The notes: generated from the sequence alone by a model not told the origin. A stretch of 8,045 nucleotides of DNA from Fidelibacterota bacterium (GCA_030596225.1 JAUVKO010000087.1:1-8045), one strand, 5' to 3'; counted from the stretch's first letter, positions 1-7,194 are shown. A program made the numbers and translations.

Positions 1-84
1 GTCCCCGGCAATGCCGCTGCCCGCACTCGCTTACCTTCCTGTTGCCAGGATCAATAACAGGTTTATAAAAAAGAGAATTATTAT
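1..84. other. Window edge: possible tail of an upstream gene
   Basis: This short leader holds no assignable gene. On the plus strand the frame beginning at base 2 is open from the window edge to a TGA at 86-88, which overlaps the next ATG as ATGA. That would fit the last ~28 residues of an upstream membrane-type protein, with a hydrophobic stretch followed by basic residues. The other plus frames close at 55-57 and about 66-68. A 6-bp inverted repeat, CCTGTT at 38-43 and AACAGG at 56-61 with a 12-base loop, is followed by an A/T-rich run but is too weak to call a terminator. The minus strand also offers an AGGAAGG before a GTG. The reading is undecided. Confidence 0.2.
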
Positions 85-1218
85 ATGATCACCCAAACGC
101 AATTCCGTTCCTATTTTGACGTTGCCGGTCAACGTCTTTTCTTAAATCACGCCGCATACGCCCCCTTATCCAGACCTGTGGTTCAAGCCATAAACAATTT
201 TTTTGACCACCGCCAGCAGGGTAATCCCTCCCAGTGGTCTATTGCTGAAGAGCACATGGAAGGTCTTCGACAAAATTATGGGCAATTGGTCGGATCGCCC
301 TCAGAGCGCATTGCCCTCATGGCCAATACAGTCACCGGGATCAATGTATTGGCAACAGGTCTGAACTGGCAACCCGGAGATCATATTTTGCTGTATGCGG
401 ATGAGTTTCCAGCCAATGTGATGCCCTTCCTCAATTTGAGGGAAAGGGGAGTGGAAGTTGAATTCCTGAAGCAGGATGAGCGCGTGACTCCCGAACTCTT
501 CGAGGCTGCCATTCGACCTCAGACCAGGCTCATTTCTGTCAGTAGTGTTCAATATCTCACCGGATATCATGCTGACCTGAAAGCCCTTGCCGAACTGTGT
601 CACTCCCGAGATATACTCTTTTCTGTTGATGCTATTCAGTCTGTGGGAGTTATCCCAACAGATGTATTGGATCTGGGAGTGGACTTTATGGCAGTTGGTG
701 GACATAAATGGATGATGTCGCCGTTGGGAACTGGTTTTTTGTATGTGACAGAAGCACTGCAATCCCAGCTAAAACTGACCTATCGCGGCTATATGGGTCA
801 TGTGAATCCTGATGATTATGGCAATTTTGACCAGGAATTGAGTCCCGATGCTCGCCGATTTGAACTGGGAGCATTTAATGCATCCGGTATTGTAGGGGCT
901 GAAAAAGCGACTGAACTTCTGCTGGAATGCGGCTTGAAAAAGATCTTTTCCCATGTTCGCAAACTCCTCAATCGATTTGAAACAGGCTTACATAAAACTT
1001 CTTTTGAACTGATGTATGATTTTTCTGATACCGAAGTGAGTGGCATTTGTATGTTTACACATAGTGATACTTCTTGTAATCAATCGGTCTTTGATGAGCT
1101 TTTGGCTGCCAGAGTTAATATCTCTTTGCGCGGGGGAGGTCTGCGGATTGCCCCTCACTATTACAATACTTTGGATGAAATTGATCAACTACTGGCAATT
1201 TTAAAAGAACTGGGATGA
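85..1218 (+). CDS. Class V aminotransferase-fold PLP-dependent enzyme (NifS/epimerase-like)
   Basis: This is a complete 377-residue fold-type I PLP enzyme of the aminotransferase class V superfamily, presumably cytosolic. An N-terminal LNHAAYAPLS stretch (20-29) matches the usual substrate-loop region. SVQYLTGYHADL (154-165) is the superfamily's central motif. D182 in VDAIQSVG should pair with the pyridine nitrogen. K208 in GGHKWMMSPLGTGF is the Schiff-base lysine. R354 in GLRIAPHYYNT is the likely carboxylate-binding arginine. Cysteine desulfurases such as SufS carry a catalytic Cys in a longer loop before this arginine; here the loop is short (SLRGGG) and has no Cys, so desulfurase activity is unlikely. 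Substrate and reaction (lyase, epimerase or transaminase) cannot be told from sequence. The SD is weak (AGAG about 10 bases upstream), and the ATG may overlap an upstream stop as ATGA. Confidence 0.9.
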   Translation: MITQTQFRSYFDVAGQRLFLNHAAYAPLSRPVVQAINNFFDHRQQGNPSQWSIAEEHMEGLRQNYGQLVGSPSERIALMANTVTGINVLATGLNWQPGDHILLYADEFPANVMPFLNLRERGVEVEFLKQDERVTPELFEAAIRPQTRLISVSSVQYLTGYHADLKALAELCHSRDILFSVDAIQSVGVIPTDVLDLGVDFMAVGGHKWMMSPLGTGFLYVTEALQSQLKLTYRGYMGHVNPDDYGNFDQELSPDARRFELGAFNASGIVGAEKATELLLECGLKKIFSHVRKLLNRFETGLHKTSFELMYDFSDTEVSGICMFTHSDTSCNQSVFDELLAARVNISLRGGGLRIAPHYYNTLDEIDQLLAILKELG

Positions 1219-1309
1219 ATTTGTAACAGGAACATGAATTCATGGGGGACGTTCATTAAAGACTATTACATCTGCATGATGATTAAGTATAGAAGAATTT
1301 GAGGAGCTT
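1219..1309. promoter_or_regulatory. Short intergenic region with palindrome and ribosome site
   Basis: This 91-base gap separates the PLP enzyme from the TPR lipoprotein on the same strand. It contains a perfect 12-bp palindrome, CATGAATTCATG (1233-1244), which could be an operator or chance. A GAGGAG SD lies at 1301-1306. It sits only 3 bases before the first of three consecutive ATGs (1310, 1313, 1316), so the third, at 9 bases, or the second, at 6, is the better-spaced start. I see no convincing promoter: the best pair, ATTACA (1265-1270) and TATAGA (1288-1293) with a 17-base spacer, would start transcription at about the ribosome site. Confidence 0.3.
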
Positions 1310-2602
1310 ATGATGATGTTTCAGATCAGTTTGCGCAATTCTCTTTTTCTGGTCAGTGTCTGTCTTTCCCTATTCATACTTGGCTGTTCCAAAACGGCCA
1401 AGCCGCCCTTATCAACAGAAAAAATGCCTATCACCACCAGCTCCCAAAGCGCCTTGAATGATTACCAGGCGGGACTTGAATACGCCAACAAAGTTCAGAA
1501 TGAACAAGCTGAGGTTCTCTTCCGATCGGCAATTGAAAAAGACCCCAACTTTGCCCTGGCTTGGTTAAATCTAGTTTTTGTTTCTCCCGGAATAAACCAG
1601 GTCCTGGCTGCCCTGGATTCAGCAAAAGCCCATGCTGAAGATGTCAGTGAAGCAGAAAGACTCATTATCCAGGCTGCTGAATACGGAATACTGCGAAACA
1701 ATGTGTCCCAGAAAGAGATATTGGAACAACTGGTGGCTAAATATCCGGGAGATGAAATAGCTCATTTATTATTGGGAAATTTTTACTTTGGGCTTCAGGA
1801 GTATCAATTAGCAATTAAATCCTACACGGATGCTATAACTATCAACGAAAATTATGATATACCTTATAACCAGCTTGGATATTGTCAGCGAGCACTTGGA
1901 AATTATGGAGAAGCAGAAAAAGCCTTTAAATTTTATCTCAATCTTAACCTGGATAATCCTAATGCATATGATTCGTATGCTGAATTGCTCCTGGAAATGG
2001 GCCGTTACCGGGAGTCTATTGAATTATACAAACAAGCCCTGAAAATTGATTCAACCTTCTGGGCTAGTTATATCGGGATCGCCAGCAATTATGATTTTCT
2101 GGGAGAGCCGGAAAATGCTCGCCAGCAGCTTCAACAACTCAAAGATATTGCTCAAAACTACATCATTGTCAGACAGGCGATTTTTGCGGAAGCCGTTTCA
2201 TACGTTTGTGAGGGACAGCTTCTAAAGGCTATTAACTATATCGGGATGAACCTTGACATTGCGCTTGAACATGGGGATGTTGTTAATATTGCCAATGATC
2301 ATGCATTGATGGGAAATCTTTTCTTGGAGTTAGGTCAATTTAAAGAAGCTCTATCTTATTTCGACCGCTCTATCCAGGTGATCAATGAGTCGGATCTGCA
2401 ACAAGCCATCAAAGACAATGTACAGATCACACACCTGTTCAATATTTCAAGAGTCTTTGCTGCTCAAGGGGATTTCAAACGGGCTGAACAAACTTCGGAA
2501 AGCTTTCGTAAGCAAGTATTTGAACTGAAAAATCCGCTTCAAATACGACTATCCTTCCAATTGAACGGAATCATTGCTCTGCATAAAAAAACTATCAGCT
2601 AG
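1310..2602 (+). CDS. TPR-repeat lipoprotein, C-terminally truncated by a frameshift
   Basis: This is a 430-residue secreted TPR protein, likely an envelope scaffold. The N-terminus has a hydrophobic signal segment (about 11-24) ending in a lipobox, ILGC, with the lipidated cysteine at 26 and Ser at +2, followed by a Lys/Pro/Ser/Thr-rich linker. TPR-like helix pairs lie at about 47-80, 148-181, 182-215, 216-249, 327-360 and 375-408. The clearest are around GNYGEAEKAFKFYLNLN and GRYRESIELYKQALKID. The region 85-147 is helical but not clearly TPR. The frame stops at TAG 2600-2602 right after an A7 run (2585-2591), in the middle of a TPR helix. The next bases continue the repeat in the -1 frame, so the intended product is probably about 494 residues (see the 2590-2793 entry). 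GAGGAG at 1301-1306 favours the start at 1316 or 1313 over 1310. Binding partners are unknown. Confidence 0.85.
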   Translation: MMMFQISLRNSLFLVSVCLSLFILGCSKTAKPPLSTEKMPITTSSQSALNDYQAGLEYANKVQNEQAEVLFRSAIEKDPNFALAWLNLVFVSPGINQVLAALDSAKAHAEDVSEAERLIIQAAEYGILRNNVSQKEILEQLVAKYPGDEIAHLLLGNFYFGLQEYQLAIKSYTDAITINENYDIPYNQLGYCQRALGNYGEAEKAFKFYLNLNLDNPNAYDSYAELLLEMGRYRESIELYKQALKIDSTFWASYIGIASNYDFLGEPENARQQLQQLKDIAQNYIIVRQAIFAEAVSYVCEGQLLKAINYIGMNLDIALEHGDVVNIANDHALMGNLFLELGQFKEALSYFDRSIQVINESDLQQAIKDNVQITHLFNISRVFAAQGDFKRAEQTSESFRKQVFELKNPLQIRLSFQLNGIIALHKKTIS

Positions 2603-2793
2603 CCATTGATCAATTTGAACAGGCCAACCAGCTTAATCCCAATAACCTATATCAGATGGGTTTAGCTTATGCTGGTTTAGGGAATGACGAAGAAGCCTCC
2701 AGCATGCTGCAAAGGGCTGAAGAATTAAATGTTCTGAATAATATGAATCAGGCTTTGGTCTTAAGTAAAACGAGGGTCAAAAAAGATATTTAG
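2590..2793 (+). pseudogene. Out-of-frame C-terminal TPR of the lipoprotein above
   Basis: These 67 codons have no start of their own but encode an obvious continuation of the preceding protein. Read in the -1 frame from the A7 tract they give NYQLAIDQFEQANQLNPNN, then LYQMGLAYAGLGNDEEA and SSMLQRAEELN. These are the A and B helices of canonical TPR units with the usual Ala/Gly/Leu spacing and a P near the repeat end. Together with upstream residues 413-427 they complete one TPR and add another, ending at TAG 2791-2793. Adding one A to the A7 tract (or a ribosomal or transcriptional -1 slip there) restores a single frame of about 494 residues. Either a real mutation, a sequencing or assembly indel, or programmed slippage could explain it. 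The sequence alone does not decide between them. Confidence 0.85.
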
Positions 2794-3203
2794 CACTGTT
2801 GCTTTAACCATTCTAAAGCTTGATCAAGGCTATCCATTTCAACCAGGATAAGACCTGCATCTGCAGTTTTCATAGAATAAGATGTTACATTAAAAGCTGC
2901 CACCGGGCTATTCCTGGGCTTGATTGTGATAAAATATTTTACACCATTAGCTACAAAGTTCGGAAAGACCGTTGTACCGATATAATCAAGGATCTGATCA
3001 GCAAATTTTCCCTCAGCTTCGCTGGAATCTACAATCCAGGCAATTCCTCCGTTCAATTTGGAGTGATCAAGACCTTTTACTAATACTGCGTGATGAAACT
3101 CATCCAGTCTGGTATAGTAATTTTGCCAGATGTCGATGATCGACCGGCTGTCTTCATCCCAATGGACTTGCAATTTTCCTGGAATTTCATGAATGAGTGT
3201 CAT
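2790..3203 (-). CDS. Small STAS/SEC14-like (SpoIIAA-like) domain protein
   Basis: This is a 137-residue soluble protein with no signal peptide or membrane segment. Its pattern resembles the single-domain STAS/SEC14 (SpoIIAA-like) proteins common in Bacteroidota: a first strand GKLQVHWDED (9-18), a helix ending near residue 48, a buried strand IAWIVDSSE (54-62), a helix leading to TTVFPNFVANGVKYFITIKP (77-96), and a final strand and helix LVEMDSLDQALEWLK (120-134). In that family the strand-loop around the VD(S/T) position and the FP...G(V/L)xK segment are typical. Function is unknown, and no phosphorylatable Ser can be assigned with confidence. The call rests on recalled family pattern, not on alignment. 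The start has no clear SD. It lies 41 bases after the TrhA-like gene, so it may be the last gene of that operon or have its own promoter. Its stop overlaps the restored stop of the convergent TPR gene. Confidence 0.6.
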   Translation of the reverse strand: MTLIHEIPGKLQVHWDEDSRSIIDIWQNYYTRLDEFHHAVLVKGLDHSKLNGGIAWIVDSSEAEGKFADQILDYIGTTVFPNFVANGVKYFITIKPRNSPVAAFNVTSYSMKTADAGLILVEMDSLDQALEWLKQQC

Positions 3204-3244
3204 TTAATAAGCTACTTTACTACTAATTATTTTTAAGTTTCAAA

Positions 3245-3886
3245 TTAGGCCACAGGACTGATATAAAACAGCACGGCAAAGAAGTGTAAAAAACTTCCCG
3301 CAAGAACAAAGCTGTGCCAGATGGCATGGTTAAAGGGTAATTTTTCCCAGGCATAAAAAATAACGCCACTTGTATAGGCCAATCCTCCGGCAACCAGCCA
3401 CATTAGCCCATGTGCAGGAAGAGCAGCTATCAATGGTTTAATGGCGATGATCACCACCCAGCCCATTAAAATATAGAAAATGGTACTCAGGGTGTTATAC
3501 TTAGGACCAAAGCTGGCTTTAAACACAATTCCCAATAGTGCCAGACCCCAGATCACTCCAAATAGACTCCAGCCCCAGGGACCTCTTAAGGTGACCAACA
3601 GAAAAGGTGTATATGTTCCTGCGATTAGCAGGTAAATAGCTGAGTGGTCAAAGATTCTGAATATCTTTTTTACCCGTTTTGATCGAATTCCATGATAAAG
3701 TGTTGATGCAAGATACAGTAATATCAGGGATGATCCGTATATACTAAAGCTAACGACCTGCCAGGCATCACCATACAGAGCCGCTCGGACAACCAGCAGG
3801 ACCAGACCGGCAATACTAAAGGCAACCCCAAGACCGTGAGTAATGGTATTGGCCACTTCTTCATAAAAACCGAGTCGACGTGTCAT
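3245..3886 (-). CDS. trhA: Hemolysin III / TrhA family membrane protein (PAQR superfamily)
   Basis: This is a 213-residue integral inner-membrane protein with seven predicted hydrophobic segments, the usual size for the bacterial hemolysin III family. The superfamily's putative metal-site residues are present: S61 and H65 in ASTLYHG, D80 and H81 in FDHSAIYLLIAGTYTPF, and H187 and H191 in the HxxxH of NHAIWHSFVLAG. E9 or E10 and H17 in the N-terminal EEVANTITHGLG also match the family. PAQR relatives are proposed to be zinc-dependent hydrolases acting on lipid-like substrates. E. coli TrhA is linked to membrane-energetics and lipid homeostasis, and the name hemolysin reflects an early Bacillus result rather than a proven toxin role. 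The start ATG overlaps the upstream dipeptidase TGA (ATGA, 3883-3886) and the SD is weak, so translation is probably coupled to the dipeptidase. The family call is firm; the physiological role is not known. Confidence 0.93.
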   Translation of the reverse strand: MTRRLGFYEEVANTITHGLGVAFSIAGLVLLVVRAALYGDAWQVVSFSIYGSSLILLYLASTLYHGIRSKRVKKIFRIFDHSAIYLLIAGTYTPFLLVTLRGPWGWSLFGVIWGLALLGIVFKASFGPKYNTLSTIFYILMGWVVIIAIKPLIAALPAHGLMWLVAGGLAYTSGVIFYAWEKLPFNHAIWHSFVLAGSFLHFFAVLFYISPVA

Positions 3887-5256
3887 GCAGTTAATTTTCC
3901 GATCTCATCAAAGAAATAGACAATGCTCTCAATTCCTTTATGAAAATTGTACAAACTGAAATTCTCATTTGGTGCATGTGCATTTTGATCAGGAAGGCCA
4001 TAGCCCATGAGCAATACCGGTGCCTGAAAAGTATCTGCGAAGACTTTTACAATGGGGATAGAACCGCCCTCACGGAGAAAATCAACTTCTTTCCCAAAGG
4101 CTTTTTCCAGTGCTTTAACTCCCGCTTGAAGCCCTGAATTGTTCAGGTCAGTAACGTAGCCAAAACCACCGTGCATGGCTTCGATATCTGCTTCCATGCT
4201 TTCCGGGACAAGTGATTTGATATAACTGATAAATTTATTTGAAATGTCATCAGGGTCCTGATTGGCAACAAGACGCATGGACACTTTAGCATGTGCTTCC
4301 GCTGGGATCACTGTTTTTGCCCCTTCACCCTGGAAACCTCCCCAAATTCCGTTAATGTCTAATGTAGGGCGAGCCCATAGGCGTTCCAAATCATCATATC
4401 CGGATTCACCATAAAGTGCAGGGGCACCAATGCTGTCGGCAAAATCTTTGGCATCGAAGGGCAGTTTGCTGAGTTTATCATGTTCAGCGTCACTAACAGG
4501 CAGAACATCATCATAAAATCCGGGGATTCTTATGCGGCCCTGATCATCTTTCATTTGAGCCAGGATCTCAACCAGAGCATTGATCGGATTCTTAACAAGA
4601 CCCCCAAAAGAGCCTGAATGCAAATCCGTGTTCGTTCCACGCAGGTTAATTTGCATATACGCTAGACCACGCAGACCATAGGTGATGCCGGGATACCCTT
4701 CTCTGAACATGGGTGTATCAGAGATAACCACATAGTCTGCAGTCAGCATCTTTTCATAATCTTTGATGAACCCTTTCAGGTTGGGTGATCCAACTTCTTC
4801 TTCGCCTTCAAAGATCAGTTTCACATTTACCGGCAGGCTGCCATGAATGGCCAGCCAGGCTTCAATGGCTTTTAAATGGATATAGATTTGTCCTTTATCA
4901 TCTGCAGAACCACGCGCAAATATTTTATCGCCTTTGATCACTGGTTCAAAGGGTGGCGAGCTCCACAGATCAATGGGGTCAACCGGCTGGACATCATAGT
5001 GGCCATAGATCAAGAGGGTTGGTTTCCCGGGGGCGTTGAGCCATTCAGAATAGACGACAGGATGACCATCTGTTTCGATAACTTGAGCCTTGTTCATGCC
5101 GATCTTGCTCATTTCATGCATGAGTGTATCGGCCATGATATGCATATCCTCTGTATGGCTTGGATCACCGCTGATACTGGGAATTCTCAGGATATCAATG
5201 AGTTCTTGTTCATACCGGTCATGCTGTTCACTTAGATAATCAACGATCTTATTCAT
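3883..5256 (-). CDS. M20 family dipeptidase (di-zinc, carnosinase/CPG2-like)
   Basis: This is a 457-residue cytosolic metallopeptidase that probably splits dipeptides or trims short peptides. The di-metal site is complete. H86 and the catalytic-support D88 lie in YGHYDVQP, bridging D119 in ARGSADDKG, base E153 and ligand E154 in EGEEEVGS, D180 in VISDTPMF, and H427 in NAHAPNE. H213 in DLHSG, in the lid/dimerisation domain inserted between the two halves of the catalytic domain, is the conserved histidine that reaches across the dimer in carnosinase-type members. Length and motif order match the M20 carnosinase/dipeptidase subgroup rather than ArgE or DapE. AGGA lies 6 bases before the ATG. 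The gene begins 2 bases after the M3 peptidase stop and its end overlaps the TrhA-like start, so it sits mid-operon. The exact substrate is not predictable. Confidence 0.95.
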   Translation of the reverse strand: MNKIVDYLSEQHDRYEQELIDILRIPSISGDPSHTEDMHIMADTLMHEMSKIGMNKAQVIETDGHPVVYSEWLNAPGKPTLLIYGHYDVQPVDPIDLWSSPPFEPVIKGDKIFARGSADDKGQIYIHLKAIEAWLAIHGSLPVNVKLIFEGEEEVGSPNLKGFIKDYEKMLTADYVVISDTPMFREGYPGITYGLRGLAYMQINLRGTNTDLHSGSFGGLVKNPINALVEILAQMKDDQGRIRIPGFYDDVLPVSDAEHDKLSKLPFDAKDFADSIGAPALYGESGYDDLERLWARPTLDINGIWGGFQGEGAKTVIPAEAHAKVSMRLVANQDPDDISNKFISYIKSLVPESMEADIEAMHGGFGYVTDLNNSGLQAGVKALEKAFGKEVDFLREGGSIPIVKVFADTFQAPVLLMGYGLPDQNAHAPNENFSLYNFHKGIESIVYFFDEIGKLTA

Positions 5257-5258
5257 AA

Positions 5259-6965
5259 TTAGTCCTGTAGTTTAGTAAGTTCTTGTTGGACAAACTCAAC
5301 CAGTTCCTTGAGTGTGTCTGCCGAAAAGTCAAATTTGATTCCCATGGCTTCCCAAACCTCAGGAAGTGGTTTAGAGCTACCTAGGCTGAGACCTTTAATG
5401 TAGCCTGCCAGCGCTGCTTCCGGATCTTGTTTATACAGACGGTAGACTTGCAGGGCTCCCAGTTGGGCTATGCCATACTCAATGTAGTAGAACGGCATCC
5501 CGAAAATATGCAGTTGACGCTGCCAGAGGCTTTTCCGAAAATGATCGTAGCCATCCCAGTTCACCAAACCCGGAGTAAAGCGTTGAATCAGCTCATCAAA
5601 ATAATTATCGCGTTCTGCCACAGTATGCTCAGGGTTTAAATAGACCCAGTGCTGAAAAGCATCAACAGTTGCACACCAGGGGAAGAAAGAAATGATATCC
5701 TCCAGGTGCTCACGTCGGGCACGGATATGATCTTTCTTGTCGTAAAATATGTTCCAACGTTCTGCAGTGATCAATTCCATGCTCATGGATGCTGTCTCTG
5801 CCATTTCGGAGGGCGTATTCCGATAATGGATCAAAGACTCATCGTTGGTAAGGAAGGTATGCATGGCGTGACCACCCTCGTGGCACATGGTGACTACATT
5901 ACGATGGGTGCCGGCTGCATTCATGAAAATGAAGGGCATTCCGGTTGTCTCCAAGCCATAATTGTAACCACCGGGAGCTTTTCCTTTGCGGGATTCCAGA
6001 TCAAAAAGATCAGCAGATTGCATGGCTTTCAGATTATTGCCAAATTGGGGATGGACATCACCAAAAATAGAGATTGTTTTTTCAAGCAGCTCCAGACCAG
6101 TACCAAAAGGTTTGAGGGCTTCTTGTCCTACAGGTTCACCGGCAACATCCCAGGGTCGATAGTCATCTTGTGCTAATCCAAGTTTGTCACGATGAGATTC
6201 AGCAATTTTCCGGGCCAGAGGGACGATATGCTCTTCTATGGCATTCTGGAAATCAATAGCGTCCTGAGGTGTGTAATCAAATCGCTGGTGGGCTGCATGG
6301 CTATAATCACGATAATTTTCGTAATCTGCATTTTTTGCAGTTTCGACACGTAGCTTAAGCATACCGTTATAAATATCGTCGGCTTTGCCCTTCACGGAAT
6401 AGCGTTTTTCTGACATTGCCAACCAGGCTTCCTGGCGTATGGCGCGATCAGCAGACTGAAGACGTACCGCTGCTTTGGGCATGGGCATCTCTTCGCCATC
6501 AAGCGTTACAGTCAGACCGCCGGTGAGTTGATCGTATTTAGTGCTCAGTTTAGAAATCTCAGCAGACAGTACTACATTCTCTTTCCGGAACAACTCTAAT
6601 TCACGCTTTAACTTTTTCTTGAACTGACCATACCGTTCATTCGGCAAATCTGCAAAAGCGGGATGATTGACAATCATCTTCTCCACAGCATTGCCGGCTT
6701 TTTCAAGTTCGGGAGCTATTTTTACTGCAAATAGTTCGTGACGATCCACATACTTCTGGTTGTCAGTTTCCCGGCTCATATTGATATAGGCCCAGGCGTT
6801 TTGCTCGTGGAATACGCTCAGGATTTCACTATAGTGTACTATTAATTGTGATAGATCATCACTATTGTTGATTTGACCGCCCAAAAGTATGTCGAAATAT
6901 GGTTTAAGATCATCCCATGAGTTGATGGTCAACTGGCTTGGTATGAAATTACTGGCTTTGTACAT
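5259..6965 (-). CDS. M3 family zinc oligoendopeptidase (PepF-related)
   Basis: This is a 568-residue cytosolic zinc endopeptidase of family M3, which cleaves internal bonds of short oligopeptides inside a deep channel. Numbered from the start chosen here, HEGGH at 362-366 provides two zinc His and the catalytic Glu (E363). The third ligand is probably E390 in SEMAETASM, about 28 residues downstream as in thimet oligopeptidase-type enzymes. FYYIEYGIAQLGALQVY (492-508) carries the conserved tyrosines of the substrate cleft. The N-terminal ~230 residues form a charged helical lid without signal peptide. Overall pattern and length resemble the subgroup of M3 oligoendopeptidases that is distinct from true PepF, so I give no symbol. 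The open frame extends to 7004, but AAGGAGG (6971-6977) sits 5 bases before the ATG at 6963-6965, which fixes the start there. It is the first gene of the operon and probably supplies peptides to the M20 dipeptidase. Confidence 0.95.
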   Translation of the reverse strand: MYKASNFIPSQLTINSWDDLKPYFDILLGGQINNSDDLSQLIVHYSEILSVFHEQNAWAYINMSRETDNQKYVDRHELFAVKIAPELEKAGNAVEKMIVNHPAFADLPNERYGQFKKKLKRELELFRKENVVLSAEISKLSTKYDQLTGGLTVTLDGEEMPMPKAAVRLQSADRAIRQEAWLAMSEKRYSVKGKADDIYNGMLKLRVETAKNADYENYRDYSHAAHQRFDYTPQDAIDFQNAIEEHIVPLARKIAESHRDKLGLAQDDYRPWDVAGEPVGQEALKPFGTGLELLEKTISIFGDVHPQFGNNLKAMQSADLFDLESRKGKAPGGYNYGLETTGMPFIFMNAAGTHRNVVTMCHEGGHAMHTFLTNDESLIHYRNTPSEMAETASMSMELITAERWNIFYDKKDHIRARREHLEDIISFFPWCATVDAFQHWVYLNPEHTVAERDNYFDELIQRFTPGLVNWDGYDHFRKSLWQRQLHIFGMPFYYIEYGIAQLGALQVYRLYKQDPEAALAGYIKGLSLGSSKPLPEVWEAMGIKFDFSADTLKELVEFVQQELTKLQD

Positions 6966-7194
6966 CTCTACCTCCTTAAAGGCGTCAAACTTATTGCGGG
7001 GCATGTTACACGCCGTTCTGCCTGAATCAAGGGCATTTTCTGTGCCAGAAAGCTCATGATCAGTTCAGGAGAAGCATTTATGGCAGTGATAGGATCTTTG
7101 GCTGAAGTCCCCATGTTTATTGCCCTAGTCAATGTGAAGCTTAAATTCAAATCAACATTTTGGACTGCTTGACATCAATGTAAAGGGAAATGGT
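6966..7194. promoter_or_regulatory. Divergent intergenic region between M3 peptidase and MBL hydrolase
   Basis: These 229 bases must hold the promoters of the minus-strand peptidase operon and the plus-strand hydrolase, but I see no pair of -35/-10 boxes good enough to call. TTGACA at 7169-7174 matches a -35 consensus. However, any -10 at proper spacing would fall at the hydrolase start codon. That hexamer also forms part of a small inverted repeat, TTGACATCAA (7169-7178). AGGGA at 7184-7188 is the SD of the hydrolase. A minus-strand open frame, 7150 to 6968, ends 2 bases before the peptidase ATG and lacks a ribosome site of its own; it is probably not a gene. Confidence 0.4.
6971..6977 (-). 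promoter_or_regulatory. Strong ribosome binding site that sets the M3 peptidase start
   Basis: Read on the minus strand this is a seven-base AAGGAGG, five bases before the ATG at 6963-6965. The upstream in-frame ATG at 7004 has nothing comparable in front of it and would add 13 residues (MPRNKFDAFKEVE) that themselves encode this site. This is the strongest SD in the window. It suggests higher expression of the M3 gene than its neighbours. Confidence 0.85.

Noticed and set aside
38..61. Hairpin CCTGTT/AACAGG as an intrinsic terminator
   Set aside because: Six base pairs with a 12-base loop and no T-run beyond three bases is too weak.
301..1188. Several minus-strand open frames opposite the PLP enzyme gene
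   Set aside because: They lie wholly inside a gene with clear catalytic motifs, overlap one another, and show no recognisable protein or ribosome site.
1854..2042. A 62-codon plus-strand frame inside the TPR gene
   Set aside because: It is an alternative frame of a well-supported TPR region and has no start signal.
2603..2789. Treating the stretch as a true intergenic region
   Set aside because: It translates into TPR sequence without stops in one frame, so it is the displaced end of the upstream gene.
5649..6176. A 175-codon plus-strand frame opposite the M3 peptidase
   Set aside because: It is antisense to the HEGGH-containing core, has no protein-family resemblance, and its Cys/His-rich composition is what antisense reading of such a gene gives.
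6966..7004. The upstream ATG at 7004 as start of the M3 peptidase
   Set aside because: The extra 13 codons contain the AAGGAGG ribosome site placed ideally for the ATG at 6965, and they have no family resemblance.
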